Shown: positions 1 through 6,947 of the stretch, in pieces
Numbering within the stretch: position 1 is the stretch's first letter
Layout: the number at the start of each line of letters is the position of its first letter
Notes under the pieces: generated by a model
What the model saw: the letters and a program-made list of their open reading frames with translations, nothing else
Told to the model about the DNA's origin: nothing
The model's database searches: none
Translations under genes and position numbers: made by a program
IMG/VR virus record: IMGVR_UViG_3300042565_002290
Coordinates: 1 to 24,500 of that record
Length of the DNA stretch: 24,500 bases
Source: a virus
Reading direction: 5' to 3' (one strand)

Positions 1-1320
1 GATTGGCAGAGTTGGGCTTTTCCTATGATATACGCCATCATGGATGATATTACAGTTATAGAAAAACTAAAACTAGCAGATATGGCAGCGTTGGACGGAG
101 CAATATCTAATATTCGTATTTTTAAACTAGGTAGCTTAGAACATAAGATAGCTCCAACCAAAGCCGCGACAGCAAAGCTAGCTCAGATATTGGGTAATAA
201 CGTTGGAGGCGGGACAATGGATCTTGTGTGGGGGCCTGATATAGAGCTAATAGAAAGCAATACTAATGTTCATCAATTTTTAGGTGAAGGTAAATACGTA
301 CCTCATATGAATAGTATTTATGCTGGCTTAGGTATACCTCCGACACTAACAGGAACATTCGGGGCTGCTGGAACAACAAATAATTTTATTAGCTTAAAAA
401 CTCTCACACAAAGACTACAATATGGTAGAGATATACTTGTTTCTTTCTGGGAAAAAGAAATAGAATTAGTACAAAAAGCAATGGGATTTAAATATCCAGC
501 TAAAATTGAATTTGATAGAATGGATCTTAGTAATGAAGATACTGAAAAATCACTACTAATACAATTAGCAGATAGAAACATTATCAGTGACGAACTAATA
601 CAAACTCGATTTGGGTTTGACCCAGATATGGAAAAGAGCAGGCTTAATAGAGAAAATAGAGAAAGAGACTCTTCTAGAATGGTTAATAAAGCCGGTCCAT
701 GGTTTGATCCAGATCCTGATGCAGCCTTAAAGAAGATAGCATTACAAACCGGTGTTGTTGCTCCTAGTCAGGTCGGATTGGAACTCGAAAAGAAAAAAAG
801 TAGTGAAAAATCGGCTTTGGACATGAAAACTCCATCTTTGTCTGCACCTTCAACGAAGTTGGCAAATGATTCGCCAGAATCATTGCCAGGAGTACCAGGA
901 CAAGGTCGCCCCAAAAATTCCAAGGATTCACAACAACGTAAAACAAAAGTTTTTAAACCACAGACTGGCGCTAAGCTTCTTTTATGGGCAAGTGATACCC
1001 AAGACAAGATTAGTCAAATAGTAAACCCGGTATTGTTACAGTTCTTTAATAAGAAAAACTTAAGAAGCTTATCTAATGAGGAAGTTAAAGAACTAGACTC
1101 TATCAAAACCAAACTACTATTTAATCTACAACCATTCACAACTATTAGCACAGATATTATTTTACAGTCTCTTAACGATATAGATAGTTCGCCCGAAATA
1201 ATTCAAGCTTACAGTAGCTGGTTAAAAGAACTAAAATTAGATCTTAATAAAGATTTAACAGTAGACGAGCTAAAACAAGCAAAAGCTTCATTCTATTGTA
1301 TGGTGTACTCCTTGGTATAA
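1..1320 (+). CDS. Portal protein, C-terminal part (5' end outside window)
   Basis: The frame is open from base 1 (first residues DWQSWAFP, before the first ATG at 25), so this is the 3' part of a longer gene; 439 codons are visible. Portal proteins form the dodecameric ring at the capsid vertex through which DNA is packaged. Support: a helix-rich region with portal-like phrases such as NFISLKTLTQRLQYGRD, a stretch on residue selection by acidic/amide positions (IEFDRMDLSNEDTEKS) followed by a short 'iSdElIqtrfGfDpd' segment, and a low-complexity tail containing GVPGQGRPKNSKDSQQRK, a Gly-Arg-Pro/Lys-rich linker common at portal C-termini. It lies directly before the protease/scaffold, decoration and capsid genes, the normal order in HK97-like head modules. 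The last 110 residues after the linker are helical and of unknown role. Family assignment rests on motif memory and context. Confidence 0.72.
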   Translation, partial: DWQSWAFPMIYAIMDDITVIEKLKLADMAALDGAISNIRIFKLGSLEHKIAPTKAATAKLAQILGNNVGGGTMDLVWGPDIELIESNTNVHQFLGEGKYVPHMNSIYAGLGIPPTLTGTFGAAGTTNNFISLKTLTQRLQYGRDILVSFWEKEIELVQKAMGFKYPAKIEFDRMDLSNEDTEKSLLIQLADRNIISDELIQTRFGFDPDMEKSRLNRENRERDSSRMVNKAGPWFDPDPDAALKKIALQTGVVAPSQVGLELEKKKSSEKSALDMKTPSLSAPSTKLANDSPESLPGVPGQGRPKNSKDSQQRKTKVFKPQTGAKLLLWASDTQDKISQIVNPVLLQFFNKKNLRSLSNEEVKELDSIKTKLLFNLQPFTTISTDIILQSLNDIDSSPEIIQAYSSWLKELKLDLNKDLTVDELKQAKASFYCMVYSLV

Positions 1321-1338
1321 CAAAAAGAGGTATAAATT

Positions 1339-2907
1339 ATGCAAATATTTAAACAAGAAATTGAAGACGGTCTAGAACACCAGATATCATCTTCTGCATC
1401 ATTTTCTTATGCTTCTATTGCAGAACCCTGCCTATTAAATAAACCTAATCTTACTAACATCAAAAGCCTTGCTTCTTTTAATGATTCTGACTTATATTAT
1501 GTTCAGTCTATTTTAGTAAGTTCGTCATGGAATAAAAATGACGATATTTTTGAAAAGGGTGAAGTCTGGATGGCTAGAAAAACACCAGAAGACAAACCTA
1601 CTAATCTTGAACATGATGAAGGAACAATTATAGGACATATTACTAGTAATTGGCCAATCACAGAAGATGGTAATATTATACCAGAAAATATAGATATTAA
1701 TAAGTTGCCAGAAAAATACCATATTTTAACAGGGTCTGTTATCTATAGAGCATTTACCAATCCTGAACTCAAAGATCGTGCAGAAAAATTAATATCTAGT
1801 ATAGAGTCCGGTAATATGTTTGTTAGTATGGAATGCTTTTTTAAGGGATTTGATTACGGCATAACAGATAAAACTACAGGAAAATATAAAGTTTTAGCCC
1901 GTAATGAAAATACAGCATACTTAACAAAATATCTTAGATCATATGGTGGTGCTGGAGAACATGACAATTATAAGATAGGTAGAGTATTAAGAAATATAAC
2001 ATTTTCTGGTAAAGGCTTTGTTGAAAAACCTGCTAATCCAGATAGTGTAATTTTTACAAAAGACATTATTGATAGATTATTAGATAAAAAAAATGATAAT
2101 TTGTCAAATTCAGGTGTATTTAACAATCAGTCAACCTCTAATGTGGAGAATAGCAATATGAGTGATAATACAGAAGCATCCGTACAAGCTACCGAAACAG
2201 CTCCTGAATTTAATGTTCAGGGTCTACAAGATCAAATTACAGAATTACAAACACAGGTAGCTGCTCAGGCAGAAACAATTAGAACTCTAGAAACAGAGAA
2301 GCAAGAAGCAGCAAAAAAAATTAAGGATGAAGAAGAGAAAATGAAAGAAGAAGCTGCTAAGAAAACTGCTGAAGACGAAGAAGAAAAGGCTGTAAAAGAA
2401 GAAGCAGCTAAAAAATTAGCTGAAGAAATGACCAATAAAGAAGAAGAAATGAAAAAGGTCAAATCTGAATTAAACACAGCTCTTGAAACTATTGCTGTAT
2501 ATAAAATGAAAGAAGAAGAAATGGCGAAGAAAGCAAAGAAGATGTCAAGAAAAGCTTCTTTACTCTCTTACGGTTTTGACGACAATTCTGCTGAAGCTAC
2601 AGTGGAAAAGTTTGACAATCTTTCTGATGAAGCTTTTGATGCTATGACATCATTATTTGCTGGCAAAATGCCACCATGGCTCAACAAAGACAAGAAAGAC
2701 GAAGAAGAAACCGAAACCAAGAAGGAGTCAAAAAAGGCTTCTGTTGAGGATACGGTAGACGCTGCTGTTCTTGATAGTGTCGAAGTTGAACCAACTGTAA
2801 ATCTTAGCGTTGGTAGCGATGAGGTTTCCTCAATCGATTCCACTCGCGCAGAATTAGTTGAATTTGTTTGTGCTAGACTAGGTAAAAAACTTAATAAGGG
2901 AGAATAA
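1339..2907 (+). CDS. Prohead protease fused to scaffold-like coiled coil
   Basis: 522 residues. The N-terminal ~240 residues look like a capsid-maturation serine protease: a 'NKNDDIFEKGEVWMARKT' strand, a candidate catalytic His92 in NLEHDEGTIIGH, a candidate Ser163 in GNMFVSMECFF, and FVEKPANPDSVI (227-238), the PANP signature that closes this fold in prohead proteases. Residues 290-405 are a Glu/Lys/Ala-rich heptad region expected to form a long coiled coil, as in scaffold proteins, and the C-terminal end (about 405-522) has acidic and Ser-rich blocks. The protease would cleave scaffold and capsid proteins inside the procapsid. ATG 1339 follows AAAGAGG (1324-1330). An internal in-frame start at 2158 probably yields the scaffold alone. 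The His-Ser spacing of 71 is longer than in T4 gp21 or HK97 gp4, so the catalytic assignment is tentative. Confidence 0.75.
   Translation: MQIFKQEIEDGLEHQISSSASFSYASIAEPCLLNKPNLTNIKSLASFNDSDLYYVQSILVSSSWNKNDDIFEKGEVWMARKTPEDKPTNLEHDEGTIIGHITSNWPITEDGNIIPENIDINKLPEKYHILTGSVIYRAFTNPELKDRAEKLISSIESGNMFVSMECFFKGFDYGITDKTTGKYKVLARNENTAYLTKYLRSYGGAGEHDNYKIGRVLRNITFSGKGFVEKPANPDSVIFTKDIIDRLLDKKNDNLSNSGVFNNQSTSNVENSNMSDNTEASVQATETAPEFNVQGLQDQITELQTQVAAQAETIRTLETEKQEAAKKIKDEEEKMKEEAAKKTAEDEEEKAVKEEAAKKLAEEMTNKEEEMKKVKSELNTALETIAVYKMKEEEMAKKAKKMSRKASLLSYGFDDNSAEATVEKFDNLSDEAFDAMTSLFAGKMPPWLNKDKKDEEETETKKESKKASVEDTVDAAVLDSVEVEPTVNLSVGSDEVSSIDSTRAELVEFVCARLGKKLNKGE
2158..2907 (+). CDS. Probable separate scaffold protein from internal start
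   Basis: In-frame internal ATG at codon 274 of the protease gene, preceded by GGAG (2145-2148) with 9 bases of spacing. The product would be 249 residues, starting MSDNTEASVQATETAPEF. It would hold only the coiled-coil and acidic C-terminal parts, without the protease domain. The start falls just after a Ser/Asn-rich linker (about 255-273), a sensible domain boundary. Nested protease/scaffold genes of this design are known in lambda (C/Nu3) and in the herpesvirus assemblin/assembly-protein pair. The site and linker are seen in the sequence; translation from here is inference. A plain fusion processed by proteolysis is the alternative. Confidence 0.5.
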   Translation: MSDNTEASVQATETAPEFNVQGLQDQITELQTQVAAQAETIRTLETEKQEAAKKIKDEEEKMKEEAAKKTAEDEEEKAVKEEAAKKLAEEMTNKEEEMKKVKSELNTALETIAVYKMKEEEMAKKAKKMSRKASLLSYGFDDNSAEATVEKFDNLSDEAFDAMTSLFAGKMPPWLNKDKKDEEETETKKESKKASVEDTVDAAVLDSVEVEPTVNLSVGSDEVSSIDSTRAELVEFVCARLGKKLNKGE

Positions 2908-2908
2908 C

Positions 2909-3364
2909 ATGGCTCTTAAAGCAGATCGTATTGAACTACTCACAGATATTTCCTTTTTCATGAACACAACTGCCGAACGAGGCGGCGTGGTATCTGCTGT
3001 AACAAGCGGTTCAGGCGTAGCTATGGACGACGCTAACAGCGTAGTTGCATATGCAGCCACCGTCAGCGGAGCCAAGCCTCTAGGCGTTTTGCTAAATGAT
3101 GTTGTAAACTATGACCTAACCAGACAGCACATTAACTGGCACAGAGACGAAGTGCAAGTTGGTGGCAAGGTTGTCCTATTGCGTCAGGGACAAGTAACAA
3201 CAAACATGCTTGTTGGTGGAACTACTCCAGCAGCTGGTGTTGATGCTTATGTTGGCGTTAGTGGTCTAGTTGGTACTTCCAGCACCAACAGTGTTAAGAT
3301 CGGCCAGTTCCTTGGTAGCAAAGATGCTGATGGTTATGTTAAACTATCTGTAAACATTACTTGA
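2909..3364 (+). CDS. Small head decoration/cement-type protein
   Basis: 151 residues, Gly/Val/Thr-rich and predicted all-beta, with no signal peptide or membrane segment. It starts one base after the protease stop, and the strong Shine-Dalgarno AAGGGAGAA (2896-2904) lies in the end of the protease gene. It sits between protease/scaffold and major capsid genes, the place where lambda gpD-type or DUF2190-like capsid-stabilising proteins are found. The region around VQVGGKVVLLRQGQVTTNML followed by a second Gly/Ala-rich strand set is like small beta-barrel or beta-tulip decoration proteins. Its codon use is more GC-rich and uniform than the flanking AT-rich genes, as in the capsid gene that follows, consistent with high expression. 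I do not recognise a specific family; the function is inferred from position, size and composition. Confidence 0.55.
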   Translation: MALKADRIELLTDISFFMNTTAERGGVVSAVTSGSGVAMDDANSVVAYAATVSGAKPLGVLLNDVVNYDLTRQHINWHRDEVQVGGKVVLLRQGQVTTNMLVGGTTPAAGVDAYVGVSGLVGTSSTNSVKIGQFLGSKDADGYVKLSVNIT

Positions 3365-3390
3365 TTAAAGCTTTAATAAGGGAGAAAAAA

Positions 3391-4401
3391 ATGTCAGCTA
3401 ATACTAAAACTTTTACACCTACACCAGAACTAACTGATCTTTTGGTTCGCTCTGGCTCACCTAATAGGGAAGTAGCCCTAGCTGCTAACTCTGAGTTTGC
3501 TAAAGCTCTAGAGTTACCACTAAGGCAGGCTCTATTAAGTGGCGACATTCTAGATGGTATTTTTGAGCCAATTCAATTAGCTCAAAGTGCTACTCCAGAG
3601 TTTCCACTAGATTTCCTTGCTCCTGGCACCGAAAAAGACTTCGTTGCTTATACTATCCCTAATCACGGACAGATTCCAGAGCGTCATGTTGAAGGCGATT
3701 ACGTCATGGTTCCCACCTACGACATCGGTGCTTCAATCGACTATCTCCTAAAGTATGCTCGTGATGCTCGTTGGGACGTAGTTGGTCGTGCTATGGAAGT
3801 TCTTGAGTCTTCATTCGTAAAGAAGATGAATGACGACGGTTGGCACACACTAATGGCTGCTGGCGTAGATCGTAACATTGTTGTATACGACGCTGACGCT
3901 TCTAGCGGACTGTTTACAAAGAGACTAGTAAGTCTTATGAAAACAGTTATGCGTAGAAACGGCGGTGGTAACTCCGCTAGTAATAACCGTGGTTTGCTAA
4001 CCGATCTTTATGTTTCTCCAGAAAGCATGGAAGATATTCGTAACTGGGGTATCGATCAGGTTGATGAGACAACACGTAGAGAAATCTACACTGCTGCTGA
4101 TGGTACACTAAACCGTGTATTCGGCATCAATCTCCACGACCTTGACGAACTCGGTGAAGGCCAAGAGTATCAGCTATTCTATAGCGATATCCTAAGCGGC
4201 TCACTACCAAGTGGCAAGAACGAGGTTGTTGTTGGGCTCGATCTCCGCAAGAGAGACAGCTTCATAATGCCAGTTCGTGAACAGGTTCAGATCTTCGAGG
4301 ATGATACACTTCATCGTCAGAAGAGAGCCGGTTTCTACGGCTGGGCTGAGCAAGGCTTCGCTGTACTAGATAATCGTCGAGTATTGCTCGGCGCCCTATA
4401 A
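3391..4401 (+). CDS. Major capsid protein (HK97-like fold)
   Basis: 336 residues from ATG 3391. This start is chosen over an upstream in-frame TTG at 3361 because AAGGGAG (3378-3384) lies six bases before it. The protein should form the icosahedral shell. Visible HK97-type features: a basic/helical N-terminal segment (about 1-50) able to act as a delta domain, an extended E-loop-like stretch, a long spine-helix region (DARWDVVGRAMEVLESSFVK), a P-domain with RGLLTDLYVSPESMEDIRNW, and a C-terminal beta region ending FAVLDNRRVLLGAL. Length is normal for the family. It follows the decoration gene by 26 bases and ends before a strong terminator. GC content is near 50% in sampled lines, against about 30% in many neighbouring genes, suggesting codon selection for high expression. 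Confidence 0.88.
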   Translation: MSANTKTFTPTPELTDLLVRSGSPNREVALAANSEFAKALELPLRQALLSGDILDGIFEPIQLAQSATPEFPLDFLAPGTEKDFVAYTIPNHGQIPERHVEGDYVMVPTYDIGASIDYLLKYARDARWDVVGRAMEVLESSFVKKMNDDGWHTLMAAGVDRNIVVYDADASSGLFTKRLVSLMKTVMRRNGGGNSASNNRGLLTDLYVSPESMEDIRNWGIDQVDETTRREIYTAADGTLNRVFGINLHDLDELGEGQEYQLFYSDILSGSLPSGKNEVVVGLDLRKRDSFIMPVREQVQIFEDDTLHRQKRAGFYGWAEQGFAVLDNRRVLLGAL

Positions 4402-4428
4402 TCTGCAGCCAAAAGTATCTTTTGAAAT

Positions 4429-4458
4429 AAGGGCTGAGAATTTCTCGGCCCTTTTTCT
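4429..4458 (+). terminator. Rho-independent terminator after the capsid gene
   Basis: AGGGCTGAGAA pairs with TTCTCGGCCCT across a very short AT loop (one G-T wobble), followed directly by a run of T. It lies 28 bases past the capsid stop and closes the head-gene transcript before the endonuclease gene. Confidence 0.85.
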
Positions 4459-4481
4459 TATACTTAACTAGATTTTATGCC

Positions 4482-4509
4482 TTGACTAAACAAGGTATTG
4501 CTATACAAT
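4482..4509 (+). promoter_or_regulatory. Sigma70-like promoter for the homing endonuclease
   Basis: TTGACT (4482-4487) and TACAAT (4504-4509) are separated by 16 bases. They stand 20 bases before the AAAGGAG ribosome site (4518-4524) and ATG 4530, and directly after the capsid terminator. Each hexamer differs from consensus by one base. This is the clearest host-type promoter in the window and suggests the endonuclease is transcribed on its own. Confidence 0.6.
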
Positions 4510-4529
4510 AAGTAAACAAAGGAGCTTTT

Positions 4530-6233
4530 ATGATAAATGAAGAAAAAACTTTTGCAAAATACGGATACAAATCTAGTGATCTATCTGTAGGATCATCTAA
4601 AAAGATTATTGTTATTTGTGATTATTGTCAGGAATGTCTTGAAAAGCCATATAAAATGAGGCTAAATCAAAATAAAGAACTAAGCAAAGACTGCTGTCTA
4701 AAGTGCAAATTTAAAAAACGAGAAGAACTTAGTTTGTTAAAATACGGAGTTAAAAACTCATCTCAAAGAAAAGACGTTAAAGATAAATTATGCAACTATA
4801 ACATAGAAGACCATAAAGACGAGATACTTACTTTATTAGATACAAATTTTAGTATATCGAATATTAGTGAAAAAATTGGTATACCCATTACCTCATTAAA
4901 TAGATACCTTAAATCTATCGGCGTTGATACCAAAGGAGATTTACAAGAAAAAAAGAACAAAACTCTGGAGGAAAAATATGGAAAAGACCATCAGCAAAAA
5001 ATACTAGCTAAGCGTATAGAAACCAACAATCAAAAGTTTGGATGCTCCAATCCTTTTGCTAATGAAGACATTAAAATTAAAATTACCGAAACTATGAAAG
5101 TAAAATATGGAACAGAGCACCATATGCAAAATCCAGAAAAAATTCAGCAAGTTAAGGAAACTAATTTAGATAAATACGGAGTAACTAATGTTAGTCAGGT
5201 TCCAGAGTTTAAAGATAAAATAAAAAATACCAACCGTAGCAAATACGGCTACGAACATGCTACACAAAATCCTGACATAAAAAATAAGATAGTTAATACT
5301 ATGGTTCTTAATGGTAATGCTAGATTGTTTGAAGGTAATAATGCGTATTTTTGGGCAGAAAAAACAGGCTATTGTCTAAGTAGATTTAATCAGCTGATTA
5401 GAGAATATGGTTTTGAAAATGCTAAAAATATGTATCGCACAGACAGTTATACTAGCTTAGAGATAAGATTTAAAAGTTTTCTTGATGAACACCAAATAAC
5501 CTACACTAATCATCAAAGATTAACTTTAAACCAAAAAGATAAATATTATATTCCAGATTTTACTATTGGTAATTTATTAATAGAAGTAGATGGATTATAC
5601 TGGCATAGCGATCAGTGCAGAATAGATAATTATCATATCGATAAAAAAAATTCGTATGAACAAGCAGGATATGATAGTCTTTTTTTTAGAGAAGATGAGA
5701 TACGCGATAAATTTGATATTGTAAAGTCTATTGTTTTGAATAAATTAGGTAAATCTAAAAGAGTATATGCTAGAACTTGTGAGTTAGGTACTATCGAAGA
5801 TAAGGCATCTGACATCTTTTTTGAAGCCAATCATTTAATGGGTAAGGGTCGTGGAACAACTTATATTTTAAAAGATAATGACCATATTATTGCAGCGATG
5901 AGAATTAAAAGACTAAAAAATAATGATTATGAAATCAGTAGATTTTGTAATAAAACTGAACATAACGTCGTTGGAGGATTTAGCAGACTATTAAATTATG
6001 CTCTTAAGGATAAGAAACCTTCCACATTGATAACTTTTATTGACAAGAGATATGGCCGAGGAGAGTATCTTGAAAATCTTGATTTTAAATATGCTCATAT
6101 TTATCCAAGCTTTAGATGGACCGATGGGTTCGTTACTTTTCATCGTCTCAAATTTCCCGGCAATACCGGTTACGACAACAATCTTTTTAAGATATGGGAC
6201 TGTGGACAGGCTAAATGGATATTAACTCCGTAG
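4530..6233 (+). CDS. Free-standing homing endonuclease, EDxHD/Vsr-like
   Basis: 567 residues. Residues 30-59 hold CxxC pairs (C30/C33/C36 and C55/C56/C59), a likely zinc ribbon; 97-134 look like a helix-turn-helix. From 149 to 260 a ~23-residue repeat begins K[YF]G (149, 169, 192, 215, 238), with NP and Lys-rich positions, like the DNA-binding repeats of phage-borne endonucleases. The nuclease core matches the very-short-patch-repair/EDxHD fold of I-Bth0305I type: E311 (LEIRF), D343 (IPDF), E352/D354 (IEVDG), H359 and D361 (YWHSD). Residues 411-535 form a second domain (RVYARTCEL...NHLMGKG...VVGGFSRLLNY...DKRYGRGEYL...LDF) found at the C-terminus of many phage homing endonucleases, GNAT-like in pattern. 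Such enzymes cut an endonuclease-free homologue so that the gene is copied in. It has its own promoter and sits between capsid and fibre genes, typical of a mobile insertion. No intron is evident. Confidence 0.85.
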   Translation: MINEEKTFAKYGYKSSDLSVGSSKKIIVICDYCQECLEKPYKMRLNQNKELSKDCCLKCKFKKREELSLLKYGVKNSSQRKDVKDKLCNYNIEDHKDEILTLLDTNFSISNISEKIGIPITSLNRYLKSIGVDTKGDLQEKKNKTLEEKYGKDHQQKILAKRIETNNQKFGCSNPFANEDIKIKITETMKVKYGTEHHMQNPEKIQQVKETNLDKYGVTNVSQVPEFKDKIKNTNRSKYGYEHATQNPDIKNKIVNTMVLNGNARLFEGNNAYFWAEKTGYCLSRFNQLIREYGFENAKNMYRTDSYTSLEIRFKSFLDEHQITYTNHQRLTLNQKDKYYIPDFTIGNLLIEVDGLYWHSDQCRIDNYHIDKKNSYEQAGYDSLFFREDEIRDKFDIVKSIVLNKLGKSKRVYARTCELGTIEDKASDIFFEANHLMGKGRGTTYILKDNDHIIAAMRIKRLKNNDYEISRFCNKTEHNVVGGFSRLLNYALKDKKPSTLITFIDKRYGRGEYLENLDFKYAHIYPSFRWTDGFVTFHRLKFPGNTGYDNNLFKIWDCGQAKWILTP

Positions 6234-6234
6234 A

Positions 6235-6260
6235 GGTGTAATAATAAATATTAATATCCA
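6235..6260 (+). promoter_or_regulatory. GGTGTA intergenic element, copy 1
   Basis: GGTGTAATAATAAATATTAA begins at 6235, overlapping the bases just after the endonuclease stop. ATG 6281 is 46 bases downstream and has AAGAGGG (6267-6273) as its ribosome site. The same GGTGTA plus AT-rich pattern precedes three other gene blocks. A phage-specific late promoter or operator is possible. Confidence 0.4.
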
Positions 6261-6280
6261 TATTTTAAGAGGGCTCATGC

Positions 6281-6679
6281 ATGGCAGCCAGCAAGTACGA
6301 TTTTTCTATCGAGCAAGGCACCTCGTTTAAGTTGTCATTAATATATAAAGATTCTGAGAGAAACCCAATTAATCTAACCAATTGGTGTGCCAGACTAGTA
6401 TGGAAAACCAATACCAATACTACTCAAGTATTTAGTTCTGAAAATACAGATCACAGTGTATATAAATTCGATGTTGATGATATTGCTGGCAAATTAACAT
6501 TAATGTTTCCAGCTCACACCACCAATAACTTTAATTTTACCACTGCTAAGTATGACTTAGAACTAAAGTCTCCAGATGATTTATATAATGGAGGAGGTAA
6601 ATATACTACAAGAATACTTTTTGGAACAGTCAATATTGTTAAACGATTTAGTCAGAATAATAGCAATTTGGAGTGCTAA
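6281..6679 (+). CDS. Small fibre-base/baseplate-associated protein (copy A)
   Basis: 132 residues, predicted all-beta. The N-terminal half (YDFSIEQGTSFKLSLIYKDS, then NPINLTNWCARLVWK) has the pattern 'beta strand - low-polarity strand - P-I-N/D-L/I-T-N-W-C-A-R' found in small tail or fibre proteins and resembling the N-terminal domain of baseplate upper proteins (BppU type). The protein at 18104 is a clear paralogue over its whole length (TNWCAR, then Y-D-x-E-L and DLY-GGGK). The C-terminus ends NSNLEC with a terminal cysteine. It is the first gene of a block of fibre genes and abuts the next gene (TAA then ATG). A structural role at the fibre or baseplate base is inferred; no enzyme motif is visible. 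Confidence 0.55.
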   Translation: MAASKYDFSIEQGTSFKLSLIYKDSERNPINLTNWCARLVWKTNTNTTQVFSSENTDHSVYKFDVDDIAGKLTLMFPAHTTNNFNFTTAKYDLELKSPDDLYNGGGKYTTRILFGTVNIVKRFSQNNSNLEC

Positions 6680-6931
6680 ATGAGCGATTTTATTATTGAA
6701 ATTACTGATCCTACCACGAACTTATTGGAAATTGAAACCACATATGTTGATGTTGTTAATAATATAGAAATTGAGAGATCTGATTCTTTTAATATAGAAA
6801 TAGTGAATACTGAAAAGGTTCTTGTTGGAGATTTACCAGATAATATTCCTTTAACAAAAATCAAAAAAGCCGGAATAGATGGTTTAGACTATTACTTAGA
6901 TCATTATGAATTTGATTGCGGAACACCATAA
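6680..6931 (+). CDS. Small acidic fibre-associated protein
   Basis: 83 residues, acidic (Asp/Glu-rich, few basic residues), predicted beta. It abuts the previous stop. The middle, with NIEIVNTEKVLVGDLPDNIP, is arranged like the N-terminus of the giant fibre at 18544 (RINLVSIEKGLQGDIG), which also directly follows the paralogue of gene 6281. It may therefore be a reduced or ancestral version of that fibre N-terminus, for example a connector segment without a shaft. It ends in FDCGTP, one of several related C-terminal motifs in this region. I do not recognise a named family. Confidence 0.5.
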   Translation: MSDFIIEITDPTTNLLEIETTYVDVVNNIEIERSDSFNIEIVNTEKVLVGDLPDNIPLTKIKKAGIDGLDYYLDHYEFDCGTP

Positions 6932-6947
6932 CTTATAAGAGGGTATC

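Noticed and set aside
318-3075. Several minus-strand open frames opposite portal, protease and decoration genes
   Set aside because: They mirror real plus-strand genes, lack ribosome sites and have low-complexity translations (Ser/Phe/Val-rich) expected of antisense to the coiled coil or beta proteins.
3361-3390. TTG at 3361 as capsid start
   Set aside because: The Shine-Dalgarno AAGGGAG at 3378-3384 would be inside the gene and fits ATG 3391.
3391-6233. Group I intron hosting the endonuclease
   Set aside because: The capsid gene is continuous and complete and the endonuclease has its own promoter; no split exon is seen.
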